Below, piece by piece: positions 36,901 through 48,551 of a stretch of 64,000 nt of DNA (position 1 is its first letter; every line of letters begins with the position of its first letter). The position numbers and the translations under genes were made by a program. The DNA comes from Corella eumyota. Lineage: Eukaryota > Chordata > Ascidiacea > Phlebobranchia > Corellidae. The stretch lies in the NCBI GenBank assembly GCA_963082875.1, contig OY720097.1:2790001-2854000 (forward strand), read 5' to 3'. The notes beneath the pieces are model-generated. The model ran no database searches. It saw only the letters and a list, made by a program, of their open reading frames with translations, and was not told the DNA's origin.

Positions 36901-39900
36901 AGTAGCCTAAGAAAACAAATTGCATATCTATATAATTTGTTAAAAATTTAGGAAGATGATTATAATTTTTAATACACATTATATACATTAAAGTTGTACT
37001 GGCAATGTACCACACTTTATTGTTAAAAATTAATCAACTTCAATTTTAAAGGGTAAAGAATTAAGTCTTTCATTCGAGATGGATTCCAGTAAAAGTTGTC
37101 AGCAAGTTTGGAAGAGTATCGTGGACCGACATGTTTTTTACCGACTACCTCAGAATATACCAAACATTCCGCGGAATAAAAAACACAGGTTAAAAATGTT
37201 GTTTATTTATTTAAATAGAGTAATAAAATTTGATATATTGTAATATAGAATATAAAAGATGTTTTTTTTTTGTTTTATAACTCTCTGTAAAAGGTGGTTC
37301 TTGTTTTTTTTTGTTTAGAAATAATGGATTTATCTAGTTTTTAAAATAACTATTTGGTCCATAAAAAAGTGTTGATTAAAAATGTTACTAAATAATAAAT
37401 ATAATAACTGATTCGTATTTGTTATATTAAATATTCTAAACAAATTTAACTTTTTAGATATAGTGGACGCACTGAAGCAGAGTTACTCCAATCAGAAGTA
37501 GAACGAGAAGAACCTGAAGTTCATCGGGGAAGCAGTAAAAGATATCCAGCCACAAACCATACTGAAAGTTAGTCACGCAAATTTTTTTTAAGTAGTTTTT
37601 CGTAAAATTTAAAAAAGGCTAATTTAACTTCGATTCATACAATTTTGATTATGTTTTAGTATTTTTTTCATGAATTTAAAAAAGATTTTTTAAAGGTATT
37701 ACGATTTTTAACATATTTTTTAGCGTTTTTTAAGGTTCTTTAATACAGTTTTGTAAATATAAGAAAAATAGGGCAGTCCAGTATACATTTATTTTTTTTT
37801 CAAATTAAACAAAGTATTTGCTTTATAATAGTATACCTTTTATTATTAATTTGTTCTAGACTCAAATAAGGAAAATGTGAAAGAGGAAAATTCAAAATTA
37901 AACACAACTGAAGTAGACCAACCACTTAAGAAAAAGTAATTAGTTTTTACAAAATATTTTAAATGTTGTTTATTAAAAATTTAAACCTAAAATTAAAATC
38001 TTGTTAATTGTTATACATTAGGCATTATTAACAATTTAAAAATTTTAATTTGTAGTTTTATGTAAAAATTAAAATAAAAGTGTTCTGTAACTGTATGTAA
38101 AATTTGTGCCCCATACAGTCGGTATTTTTTATTTAAATATCTTTTAAAATCTTTTGATATTATTGAACAATATTTTTAAAGCTATCTAAAACCTATGTTT
38201 TTTTTATATTAAGTATAGGCCTGCACTAAAACTATAATTTTTATAGCTTGTTGATTTTTTTTAATTCAAGCATTTTTTAATTTTTTTTTTGAATTTTTGA
38301 ATTTTGATTTTTTAAGGAGTATGTTTAACGCATCAGATGCTGAACAGAATACAATCACGAAATATATGACCCCGAAAAGCGAAAGAAGGGAAAGAAATAG
38401 AAAACTTCAATCTTTAAGTGACACTGAAAATAGACATCGAAAACACAGGTAAAAATATATATATTTAAAGTTTAAATTTTTAGTGATAATTCTAGTTACA
38501 TACCATTGCTTTACTTGTTGTTTCATAGCATACCCTAAATTTACTTTGTTTATTATTTTAGGGCAAAGTTTATTATTATAGGGATTAGACTTTTATCTAA
38601 AATTCTCCAAAAATGATTAATTTCACACTAAAATAGTTAAATAAAAGAATTTTTTTTAAATCTTACTTATATTAGTATTTAAATTAAGGTCAAATTGTAC
38701 ACATGTTAAAATAGTTTTAATTTTATTTAATTTGCTTGGATTACCAAACCCAATCCTTGATTATTTTAAACAAAAACAATATGACACACCTATAATAATT
38801 AGGTCATAAAATAACTTCTATGTTGTATTGTTCCAAGAAAAGTACTAGTTAAAGTTTTATTACCAATTATGTAATAGCTGTACTAAATTTTATTGTTTAC
38901 TACTATACTTTTTTTGACAAATATTTCTTCTGGGATTTAAAAGAAAATTTTATTAAAATTATTATGGTAACTTTAGTGTCATTAAAAAAAAATTTTCCTT
39001 GTTATAAAAATAAAATAATTGCTTTTTTTATCTTAATGAGGTCGGCATATAATTTAACTGTTTTGTAATCTTCAAATTTCAAACCCTGTCGTTCAATTTT
39101 TAAATCAGGATAAATTTGTATTAATTTTGTTTTTAATTGACCAGGATAAATTTGTATTAAAATCAGGATAAATTTGTATTAATTTTGTTTTTAATTGAAA
39201 TTGGTATTTATTAAATGTTTTTGTCTAAAATTTTTATTTGTTTTGAAATGTTGAAATGTTGAGGAAAAATTTGGTAATTTTTACTTATCTAATTAATAAA
39301 AATTTGTAGTTACTTATTATTTAAACACACAAATTTTTCAACAATTTAAATTAAAAATAAATATTTATTTAAATTGTTTTGAATTTATTGACCAAATGAA
39401 ATTTAGATCGCGAGGACGCTCAAGTGGCGAAGAATCGGATAGTCCGAGCAAGAGGAGGATTCGATCACGGGCGAGGAGGAATCAAAATAACGACAGTGAT
39501 GGAAGCGAAATTTCAACCAGAAGAAGAAGGTAAAACTTTGCCCATCCAAACTTTTCTATCCAAACTTTTTTTTTTCATCCAAACCTTTTTTTTTTTTTTA
39601 ACTTTTCTAAACTTTTTTTTTTTTTTTTTTTTTTTTTGTTATTGCAAAATTTGTTTGATTCTAAATACAATTTTTAGGTCAAAAGTACTCTTAAGTTTTA
39701 AAGTTGTTTTAAGATTATTCTTCACAAAGTTTTTTTTTAATTTTTTCTACAAGCAGGAGAAGACAATATCACACTGACACTGAGATGGTTAGTGGTAGAG
39801 TGACTGCTGAAAGATTAAAACACCACAACAATAATTTACATTCACAAACTGATATCAGGTCACATCGGAGAAACAAAAGGTAAAACAGGTTCATTTTGTA

Positions 39901-41371
39901 AAAAAAATGATCTATAGTATGATATACACAGCATCAGATTATAGACTAAAAGCCTTAAGCTGCCCCAATGTCACACTATTTTTTTATTAAAGGTTACAGG
40001 TAGCTTGAACATGTCACTAAAAGCACATCATTTCCTTATGAAAAACTTAAAATCCTAATACCTAAATGTCCTCTAAAAATTTAATGTCAAACCTACAGAT
40101 TTTTTATGTGAATTAAACATGGTGATATTTAATATTGTATGTACATCATATTAAACTTTGATAATAAATTTTAACAGGTTATCAAGAGCAGACGAGGAAG
40201 CAAAGCAAATGTTATGGCAGCACATTCAGTAAGTTTTTCTATTTTTTATTTGATTTTTTATACAATATTTAAATCTCTAGGTCGTAATATTAATAAGACG
40301 ATTTTTTGTTGATAAAAATTATCAAGTTATAATTGTACTTGAGGCTAATACATATTTTTAAATTTAGACGTGAACACGTAGAAATAGATCCGAATATACA
40401 ATCTGAAAATATGTTAAATGATATTGCTTACACTGAAGTAAAGTAAGTTAAACATAATCTCAGTATTTATTTACATTTAATATTGGAAAAAACCTTTTAA
40501 TCTAATTTCTCAAGTTTTAAAATTAATAAACACGTAAGTATCTTAAGTAAAGATTAAAATCTGATCAGATAATATATAGATTTTTTGGTTTGGTTCTTAA
40601 AATTTTTGTGATTAAATGATAAGGTAAGTGCTTAATTATTTACAACAAAGAGATTTTTGTTGTATAAATTTAACTTAAAATATTTAATTTAATCAGAACG
40701 TCAGGAAATTCAAATCCTATTAGAGCGGGTAGACACAGAAATCGAACAACTTCAAAATCCAGTGTTATATCACATCACAGGTAGTTATTTTAATATTTAT
40801 TATAACATTTTTATAAAATTAAATAAGTATTGTTAATTGTTATTTATAACTGTCTAAAAAATTACTTGCTTCTATTATTTTTGTAATGTTTTTAAAATAT
40901 TTTTTTTTTAAATTTTTATTTTGGTTCGAACTTGTATTTAAAACAATGTTTTTAATTTTTAAATATTGTTTTAGTTACAACACAGCCATTGATGATGGAA
41001 TGGTGATGCCGTTACAAGTTACCACAACTGTTCAACAAGAAAGAAGGAGAGCCCAACAAAGAGGTTATAATGGTGCAAGTTATAAATCTCCAGTTAAACA
41101 ACACCAACCTGGCAAAGACTGGGACACAAGAACTTCATTATCAGGTTAAAAAATAAATAAAAAATTTTCCTCTAAAATTTTAAAGAATTTTTTTTAAATT
41201 TTGTTTATAAATTTTACCAATTTTTTTTTTGTAGTTGAGGACTTTAAAAATATGCCCTCGAATGGTGGCAAGAGACACCATCATAACAACCATACAAGAA
41301 GAACCAAACCTCATGATAACAACCATAAGTTCAAGTCTTCCAATTCACATTTAGTTTACAGCCAAATATAA
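33906..41371 (+). CDS. EPB41L4A: FERM-domain protein, band 4.1-like 4 (NBL4) type
   Basis: Eighteen phase-consistent exons, 673 codons plus stop: 33906-34001, 34191-34295, 34433-34484, 34672-34857, 35124-35247, 36362-36538, 36727-36790, 37052-37188, 37458-37567, 37860-37935, 38317-38448, 39407-39529, 39757-39879, 40178-40228, 40368-40442, 40697-40780, 40975-41144, 41235-41371. FERM lobes span about residues 11-308: start M-L-C-C-T-K-P then [32 protein letters not shown] and Y-W-P-R-I. The FERM-adjacent segment starts R-Y-S-G-R-T-E. The C-terminal half is basic and serine/arginine-rich with a late M-L-W-Q-H-I-Q-R-E-H-V-E motif like the EPB41L4A tail; human EPB41L4A is also near 686 residues. 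Role in the family: links membrane proteins and cytoskeleton and affects epithelial polarity. L4A versus L4B is a judgement; a single invertebrate ancestor is likely. Confidence 0.88.
36068..36263 (+). repeat. Second-family SINE with a perfect 17-bp target-site duplication
   Basis: AAATTTTCTTTGATTTT occurs at 36068-36084 and again at 36247-36263, flanking a 162-bp insert (36085-36246). The insert starts GGTAGTGTGGTGAAGCGG (A box) and has a B box-like AGATTCAAACC, then a short non-tRNA body and an A-rich end (AACATACAAAACTTAAAAG). The long target duplication and A-rich end are the marks of LINE-driven retrotransposition. It lies in the EPB41L4 intron 35248-36361. Confidence 0.85.
36264..36350. 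repeat. Tandem re-copies of the SINE target sequence
   Basis: CTTTGATTTTAAAACTTAAAAA and AAACTTAAAAA units recur several times directly after the SINE target duplication, ending near the acceptor at 36361. Probably slippage of the 3' flank. Confidence 0.6.
39104..39200. repeat. Imperfect tandem duplication in an EPB41L4 intron
   Basis: CAGGATAAATTTGTATTAA occurs three times between 39104 and 39190, twice followed by TTTTGTTTTTAATTGA. Confidence 0.8.
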
Positions 41372-41450
41372 AACTCTTTTTTTTGAAGTAATTAAATTTT
41401 CAAAAATTTTTTTGCTTTGAAGTTTTTACTATTTTTTGAATTTTCAGACA

Positions 41451-41456
41451 AATAAA
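41451..41456 (+). terminator. Poly(A) signal of the FERM gene
   Basis: AATAAA 80 bases after the stop TAA at 41369-41371. Confidence 0.55.
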
Positions 41457-41459
41457 AAA

Positions 41460-42370
41460 ATCAAAACTTTCACTTTCTTTTTCTGTTTTTAATTTTTTTT
41501 CTTTTCCTCATTTTTCACACAAAATCATTTGTACTTAAATCTGCTTTCATATGTGCCTGCTGATTTTGAAACATTTTTATTACACCTTTACCAGTGTGCA
41601 ATTAAAAATAATTGTGTCAATAATTTATATTCCAATACTATATAAAATATATTTTACATCTCAATCTTCTCACACATTCAATTTTCGTCTGCTGTATTTT
41701 TTTTGTAAATTACATAAAGTCTTAAAGGTAGTTATTTTGTAAATTGCTATTTAAACCTTTTTAAATTTTTTCAGTACTTTTTCTGTAAATGTATTTTAAT
41801 ATTCTTTTAGTCAATTGTGCATATAGTGTTTCTATAAATAAGTTTTTCAGTTTATTTTTATATGATTAAGTGCTAACATTTCGTACTATTTTTTCTATTC
41901 TGTAAATGCACAAAGAAATTTTATTGCAATTCAAATTACTTAAGTTTTATTAAGAGTTCTCAAAGTATTTTAAAAATAAGGTAATTTTAGGTATAGACAA
42001 GACATTTCCCGTGGCAACAAAATTGCTAACTTCTAAGCTGTTTTAATAACGCATTACATTAGAAATTTAATTATTTTTGATTTTACAAGATATTATTAGT
42101 TTTTTTGTTCTAAAATAGCATCGTTATAGAAAAAAAACTGTTCTTTGTATAAATTAGCCTAGGTGTATAATAATATTTTTAATAAGGAATACCCTTTAGC
42201 CGTGGTATTTATACTCTAAAAAAAATCACTATTGCCAAATATGCAAAAATTAATAGTATTTGGTTTATTTTTGAAGCCTTGCTATCGTGGCATTTTATTT
42301 TAAAATACGTCATCAAATTATTAAAAAATGCGCCCACTAGTAAAAATTCTCACGATATACACAACATTGT
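41460..42370. other. Intergenic region between the FERM and RPL7 genes
   Basis: About 0.9 kb with no supported gene. AT-rich, no clear SINE. The right end should carry the RPL7 promoter. Confidence 0.45.
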
Positions 42371-42376
42371 ATTTTG

Positions 42377-42390
42377 GGTTCTTTTTACTG
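42377..42390 (+). promoter_or_regulatory. 5' terminal oligopyrimidine-like tract of RPL7
   Basis: TTCTTTTTACTG sits 15-28 bases before the ATG at 42405. Ribosomal protein mRNAs in animals begin with C plus a pyrimidine run, so transcription probably starts at the C of CTTTTTAC. Confidence 0.45.
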
Positions 42391-42404
42391 CAAATTCGCT
42401 AAAG

Positions 42405-44712
42405 ATGGTGTTGGGGTAGGTAACGTGTTATATCTTAATAAATCCATGGATTATCCGTGTTTAACTTGTGTGTATCATGAAAAAAACATGTCCTAAGCAA
42501 TATTGGTTTAAGAGAAACCATAAATAAGTGAGATTTTAGTCCGCTTTTATGCATTTGGACGTAACGAAAAACTGTGTAAAAAAGTTGTGGAATTATTTTT
42601 AAGTTTAGATAAACACGTTTCGCTAAATAATAGAAGTAGGCAGTAATTATCAGTTTACGTTAACCCAGATATTTGATTTTAGTACAAAAGTAGCGCGAGT
42701 TCCCGAGTCTCTTCTGAAAAGAAGAAAGGAATACCAAGCTCAGAAAGCAAAACAAGCTCAAGCCGCTTGCGTCCAAAAAAAGGTAATAACTCTTATTTCT
42801 AAATGGGTAAAAAGGTTTTATAATTTACTGTTACAAAACATGTCTGCCTTTTAAGAAACTAATCCATTGTAAAGACTTCAATTTTTTGTATTTTTTTTTA
42901 AACATTATCAAAATTTAAACAAATTTTGTTGTTTCCCTCTACAGAGAAACAGGGAGAAGCGAAAGCTTATTTTCAAGCGAGCTGAAGAATACATTAAGGA
43001 ATATCGGCAACGTGAACGGGATGGAATAAGATTGGCCCGACAAGCTCGAAAACATCAAAATTATTATGTTCCTGATGAGCCCAGACTTGCTTTTGTTATC
43101 CGTATTCGAGGGTAAGTTTTTGTATCAGACTTTGGTTCAATTTTTGTTATTTTTTATATAATTTATAGAGGTTTCACAATTGGTTCTAAAGGCATGAATT
43201 TTACAATTTTTTTATTGTGTTATAATTTTATTTGATGCATATATTAATTTTTATTTCGTTTTTAGTTTTTCAGCATTATTTTAAAATTATGATGATTTAA
43301 TATAAAAATGCTTAAATGCTCTTTATGCAATTTAATTGTAGTTTGGATTTGCTTAACACGTAAACAGAGATAAAACAGAAATCGATTTTTAGTGATTTTA
43401 AAGTCTAAATTACCCACTTCAATAAGTAACATATCAAAGATAATTTACACTTAAGATAAGGTTGTAAAAAATAACTTTTTTTTCTCTAGTATCAACCAAG
43501 TAGCCCCCAAAGTGAAGAAAGTTTTGCAGCTGCTCCGACTCCGACAAATCCACAATGGAGTTTTCATTCGATTGAGTAAAGCTACTCTTCAGATGTTGAG
43601 AATCGCTGAACCCTACATCACCTGGGGGTAGGTTTAACATAAAATTATGATAGCAACAGCAGTATTTTAAATTTAATTTGTATATATATGACTTTTATAT
43701 ACTGTGAGAAAAAAAATTTTCTTTTTTTTTAAGTTTAAATAAGTGTTATTATTTGTGTTTTTTGTATTATTGAGTAATTTTTTAAAAACTTGTATTTGCA
43801 CATCTACAAACAGATACCCCAATTTGAAAACAGTCCGTGAGTTGTTGTACAAACGAGGTCATGGAAAGGTTGACAAAAATCGAATCCCGATCACTGACAA
43901 CAACATCATTGAAGAAAGTCTTGGTAAGGGTTTTTATAATGAATTCTAGTTATTTATTTAGAAATTGCAACTTTGTTTACTTCATTTCAGTTATTACTTA
44001 AATAATGAGACTTCCTCGTTGTGGGAAGGGCGAAAGCGCGACCTAAACATAGAGTAACAACTGTTACCCAGACCCAGTTTCGAGTTGCCTGTGGCAGTTT
44101 AGGATATTATAGATTATTTTTGCCCTATATTTATTTTGCTGATTTAGTGCTGGCTCAGCAGAAGTTTATATCATTTATATTGCCTTACTTAAGGGCGCTA
44201 CAGCATAAGAGTAGTGAGGATTGAAAACCTACGATCTTATGTGTGGTAACTAGTGTTCTTACCACTACACTATGTTAGAACATTTGGCTTTACTACATAA
44301 GGTGTTGAATTTGATCCCCACCAGATTTATGTTTTAAGTGATATGCCCCTTCACAAGTAATGTCAATAAACATGAATAACCATTGCTTGGAAAACAATAA
44401 TCGAGAAAATAAAAGACAGTTGTAGTCATTTAAGTCAACAAAAAACTTAACCTTACTTTAATAGCATTATTTTTTAATAAACATATTTTATCTACTCTAT
44501 CAGGCAAATGTGGTATCATCTGTATGGAAGATGTTATCCACGAGTTATTCACCGTCGGCAAACATTTCAAAGAAACTTCCGCTTTTTTGTGGCCATTTAA
44601 ACTTTCCTCCCCCAAAGGAGGATTCCAGAAGGTCACCAACCACTTTGTTGAAGGTGGAGATTGTGGTAATCGTGAGGATAAAATTAACGAGTTGGTGCGA
44701 AAAATGAACTAA
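42405..44712 (+). CDS. RPL7: 60S ribosomal protein L7 (uL30)
   Basis: Six phase-consistent exons: 42405-42415, 42683-42782, 42945-43111, 43490-43627, 43814-43923, 44504-44712; 244 residues against 248 in human. The N-terminal basic segment [11 protein letters not shown] is followed by the L30/L7 fold with [12 protein letters not shown] and [21 protein letters not shown], and the end W-P-F-K-L-S-S-P...H-F-V-E-G-G-D-x-G-N-R-E-D. The first coding exon holds only 11 bases, common for ribosomal protein genes. Cytoplasmic large-subunit component. The intron 43924-44503 carries a SINE. Confidence 0.97.
44009..44277 (-). repeat. Main-family SINE, minus orientation, in an RPL7 intron
   Basis: Near full length: GTGGGAAGGGCGAAAGCGCG tail end, then the GACCCAG, TGGCAGTTTAGG and GCTGGCTCAGCAG blocks, and the tRNA-like head (inverted) at CTTACCACTACACTA. 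Confidence 0.85.
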
Positions 44713-44717
44713 ATAAA
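44712..44717 (+). terminator. AATAAA overlapping the RPL7 stop codon
   Basis: The last A of the TAA stop (44710-44712) is the first A of AATAAA, so the 3' UTR is only about 20-30 bases. Confidence 0.6.
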
Positions 44718-44929
44718 ATCGTTTTTTGCAATATTGTTGTGTTTTTATTGACTTAAATTTAAAAAATTAGTTAGCAAACTATTTTATTTTAAAACTGGTA
44801 TATGGAAAGCAGATTTTTTAACTACTTTAGTTGAAGAAGGTTTCACTGTTGTAGAAAAATTTTGAGCAGTGTTGATAAAAGTCTTATTTACATTTATTTA
44901 TTCTTGTTGAAGAATGGTCTACTTCATGG

Positions 44930-45130
44930 CATGTAAGAGTAACGACCCAGTCTCGGGTTGCCTTTGGCAATTTGGGATAGATAGCTCATAATTGCCATAT
45001 ACTTATACGCTGCTGATTAAGTGTTGGCAGTTTATAGCGTCTTACTTAGACGCTAGAACATGAGAGCTTTGGTGATCAAACCCAGGACCTCATGTAGTGA
45101 GGATAAGTGTTCTGGCCACTACGCCGTCTT
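44930..45130 (-). repeat. Main-family SINE, diverged, minus orientation
   Basis: AGTAACGACCCAGTCTCGGG, TTTGGGATAGA, CTGCTGATTAAGTGTTGG, then GACCTCATGTAGTGAGG and TCTGGCCACTACGCCG. Lies between RPL7 and CHMP2A. Confidence 0.75.
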
Positions 45131-46048
45131 TTGTTTAATATAGGCCCAAAAACTTGCCGTGTCTATACATACATAAATAGATATTAATCCAGGTAAACCT
45201 TGGTAAGCGAGATAGCAGTATAAGTGTAAATACTCGTCTTCTATTACTTAAAATCATTTAAGTGAATAAGTAGAAGGTAAAATCATTTAAGTGAATAAGT
45301 AGCTAGTTCTTAAAACGCCCAAAATAAAGATTTTTCTCCGCGTGAACTTTTTATTCTAGTTTATTTATTATACTTCAAAATTAACATATATTTATTAGCT
45401 CAAAAAGCATTTAAATAAACATTACAAAGATTCCTAATTTAGATTTTATTAAAGTTTAATTTATCAGTCATGCGCTACCGCTTTGTAACCTATTTTTATA
45501 GTCTTATGACGTCATGGCTGTTGTTTTGTTATGATATGTCATGTGACGATTGTGAGTAACATAGGGTTGATAACTTACGTTGAATATTTATTTAGAGGTA
45601 ACTGAATGATAAAGTTTGGGTCGAGAATTTGGAATATTAAACTAACTATCCTATTCAGTCATTAGGTTTAGAAAAGACTATTGGTAACCTGACAAAATAA
45701 CTCGATAATTTAAATTTTTACTTAACTTGAGTTATTAAAAAAGCTGTCTTAAATAAAGGACAGAAGCTTCATGCCATATTAACCTAATGCCAACTTAGCC
45801 CCAGACAAACCAACGTTATAACACCTTATTCTTGTCAATTATTTAAATATCTTAAACCCTCATACATCATAGGTTATGATGTCATAAGTTTGAGTTGTCT
45901 TCAAGATGAGTAGTCTTTGAGTAAGGTGTCTAACTTACTGTTGTCGTTTAATTAAAATAAACAGTTTTAAAACAGAAATAAAGAATTGTTATTTTTCATA
46001 AGAAATATACTATTAAATACCTAGCTAACAGCTTCGTAAATTTTACTT
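45131..46048. other. Intergenic region upstream of CHMP2A
   Basis: No gene seen. Contains a 25-bp direct repeat (TAAAATCATTTAAGTGAATAAGTAG, twice, 29 bases apart, about 45249-45302) and one TGACGTCA (45507-45514). Acceptor-like TTTTACTTTAG ends at 46051 before the CHMP2A start. Confidence 0.45.
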
Positions 46049-46088
46049 TAGGTATTTCAGATATAAATTGTAATTAAAAACCATCAAA

Positions 46089-47481
46089 ATGTTGTCGAGT
46101 TTATTTGGTAAAAAGAAAACTCCGACTCAAATGCTGCGTGAAAATCAACGTTTATTAAACAGAACGATGAGGGATCTGGATCGTGAACGAGCCAATATGG
46201 AAAAGCAAGAAAAAAAAGTGATTATGGATATTAAAAAAATGGCAAAAGAAGGACAAATGGTAAATAAATGAAAATTTTCTTAATGTTGATGGCTACAATT
46301 TGGAATTCGCACTAAATTTTATGAAATAAAAACTTTTTTGCATTTTTAGGACGCTGTTAAAATTATGGCAAAAGATCTTGTCAGAACGAAAAGATATGTT
46401 AAAAAGTTTATTCAAATGAAAGCAAATATTCAAGGCGTTTCTTTAAAAATAGCAACTTTAAAAAGTCAAGATGCAATGATGAATTCCATGAAAGGAGTTA
46501 CAAAGGTAAATTTATTTGAAAATATATATTATACTAAATTTAATTTTGTATACCACAAAATAACTTGTATTAAATTAAACTCATTTTTTTATATTTACTT
46601 AATATCCTTGATGTGGGAAGATTGTCTTTATGACCTAAACATAAAGGGACATCAGTTACTCGACCTAGTCACGAGTTGCCATTGGTAGTTTGGGTTATCA
46701 CAGATTATAATTGCCCAATAAATAAGCTGCAGTGTAAGTATTGGATCGGCAGAAGTTTATACCAGTTGTAGCACCTTACTCAAGGGTACTACATCATAAG
46801 AACAGTGAAAATTAAACCCAGGACCTCATGTATTGAGGCTAAGTGTTCTGACGACTATACCACACGATCGGTCATAAATAAGGCAGTTGGTTAACCCTTC
46901 TTGTATTTTAAATAAATAATGGTGCAAAAAAATGTCACTTTTATTATGGAAATATTAAATGTTTTGTTTTCAGGCAATGAGGGCAATGAACAGGCAAATG
47001 AAACTTCCGCAAATGCAGAAAATAATGATGGAGTTTGAGAAACAAAGCGAGATGTTGGACATGAAATCGGAGATGATGGAGGATGTGATTGACGATACTT
47101 TGGCAGGATCAGATGATGAAGAAGAATCGTAAGTTGGATTAAAATAAGTTAAATTATTAAATGTCAATATTTCTTTAAGATATTTTTTTTGAACCATACA
47201 TAAGTTTTGTTAGGTTTAGTAATAAAAATTGATATTTATTTTAAAGTTTTTTAAATTTATTCATTTTTTTAAAATATCTTTATTTTTTTAGGGACGCCAT
47301 TGTGAAGCAAGTATTTGACGAATTAGGACTCCAATTAAGTGAGGAATTCGGAGGTTTACCAGCTGAACAAGGCAGTTTTCCAGTTGCCCAAAAATCTGGA
47401 CCCTCAGCAGTAGCAGCTGGGGGAATTTCAAGCGCTGATGCAGACCTGGAAGCTAGATTAAACAATTTAAGAAGGGACTGA
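46089..47481 (+). CDS. CHMP2A: Charged multivesicular body protein 2A (ESCRT-III)
   Basis: Four phase-consistent exons: 46089-46259, 46350-46505, 46974-47128, 47292-47481; 223 residues against 222 in human. The basic N-terminal half has L-F-G-K-K-K-T-P and I-M-A-K-D-L-V-R-T-K-R-Y-V-K-K-F, followed by M-K-G-V-T-K-A-M and K-L-P-Q-M-Q-K-I-M-M-E-F-E. The acidic second half ends with the VPS4-binding MIM1 helix D-L-E-A-R-L-N-N-L-R-R-D. Acts at endosomes, midbody and nuclear envelope in membrane scission. The Q-M/D-A-V junction and all other joins match the family sequence exactly. Intron 2 carries a SINE. Confidence 0.97.
46590..46871 (-). repeat. Main-family SINE, minus orientation, in a CHMP2A intron
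   Basis: GATGTGGGAAGATTG, ACCTAAACATAAAGGGACATC, CGACCTAGTCACGAGTTGCC, GTAGTTTGGGTTAT, CTTACTCAAGGGTACTAC, then the inverted tRNA-like head. Confidence 0.85.
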
Positions 47482-48540
47482 GGGACTTAAAATGATTTTT
47501 TTTAAGTATGAGGCCATTGTAAAGCATTACTAGATATGCCCCAATTGGTTATTATAATATGCTGCACTTAAAACTATTAGAAATGGACATCCCTTACAAA
47601 TATTAAATCCATTTATGGGGTAACTTGAAATTTATTTAAAATCTAATTAAAAAGCAATTTGGTAGTAACAGTTATAAATATAAAACCCAGTTTTTGTAAT
47701 CAGTAGAATACATTATATCAATCATTGCAAATAAATTTAAATATTTTTTGTAATTGCTGTTTTGGTTAATATTGTACACTTTTTGTAGTTTTTGTCTTAT
47801 AAAAAAAGTTTTCATACACTAGCATATACTATGATGATGTGTTTATAATTCACACATTATTAATGCATCAATAATAAATAAATTTGTTATTTAAACTTGA
47901 ATTTGGTATCTATCTATAAATTCGAAAACATTATATTTTGTTTCTTACTTGTTAAATTTTTTTTGTGAAATATAGAACACAACACAAAAAGAGTTTGATT
48001 TTCTATTATTAGAAATCACGAGGTTAATTTAAACAAATAAGTTATGTCATGTGAAGGAAACATTTATTTGTTTATTCGTCGTTCTAACTTTATATTCGTA
48101 CAGGATTTTTAATAGTTACATATTTTATGTATCTTAAAAAAATTATTATATTTTATGTGCAGGTCTATATCAATAAAAACCTTTATTTACTTTAAAAAAG
48201 TATTTTTATCTGTAGTTTAAATTTCACATGTTACTGGCACAATAAACGTTTTATACAACATTTTAAATAACGTCTTATCACCACACCTTATGTAAATATA
48301 ATTGGCTTAATGATTTTTTAATTTTAATAGTTAATTTAAGATTTTTTATCCTTTTTTTTTAATTAATTGCTATCAATTTTTTTTTTAAATATTCGAAAGC
48401 AAAAATCCAACAATGGCTATTGTTATGAAATACAACTACAGCCAAGCTAGTTATAAAAAAATTTTTCAACTAGAATATATTAGAATGTAAATCATTTTTT
48501 TTATTAAATTGTACATGAATAAGAGAACTGGACTACTTTT
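47482..48540. other. CHMP2A 3' UTR and intergenic region before the PDE gene
   Basis: AATAAA hexamers occur from about 47730 on. No gene or clear repeat seen in the remainder. A pyrimidine-rich TTTTTTTCTCTCAAT directly precedes the PDE start codon at 48552 but no acceptor AG is near. Confidence 0.4.
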
Positions 48541-48551
48541 TTTCTCTCAAT

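Noticed and set aside
43280-43480. Box C/D snoRNA in an RPL7 intron (ATGATGA at about 43288)
   Set aside because: No CTGA D box at a suitable distance and no terminal stem was found.
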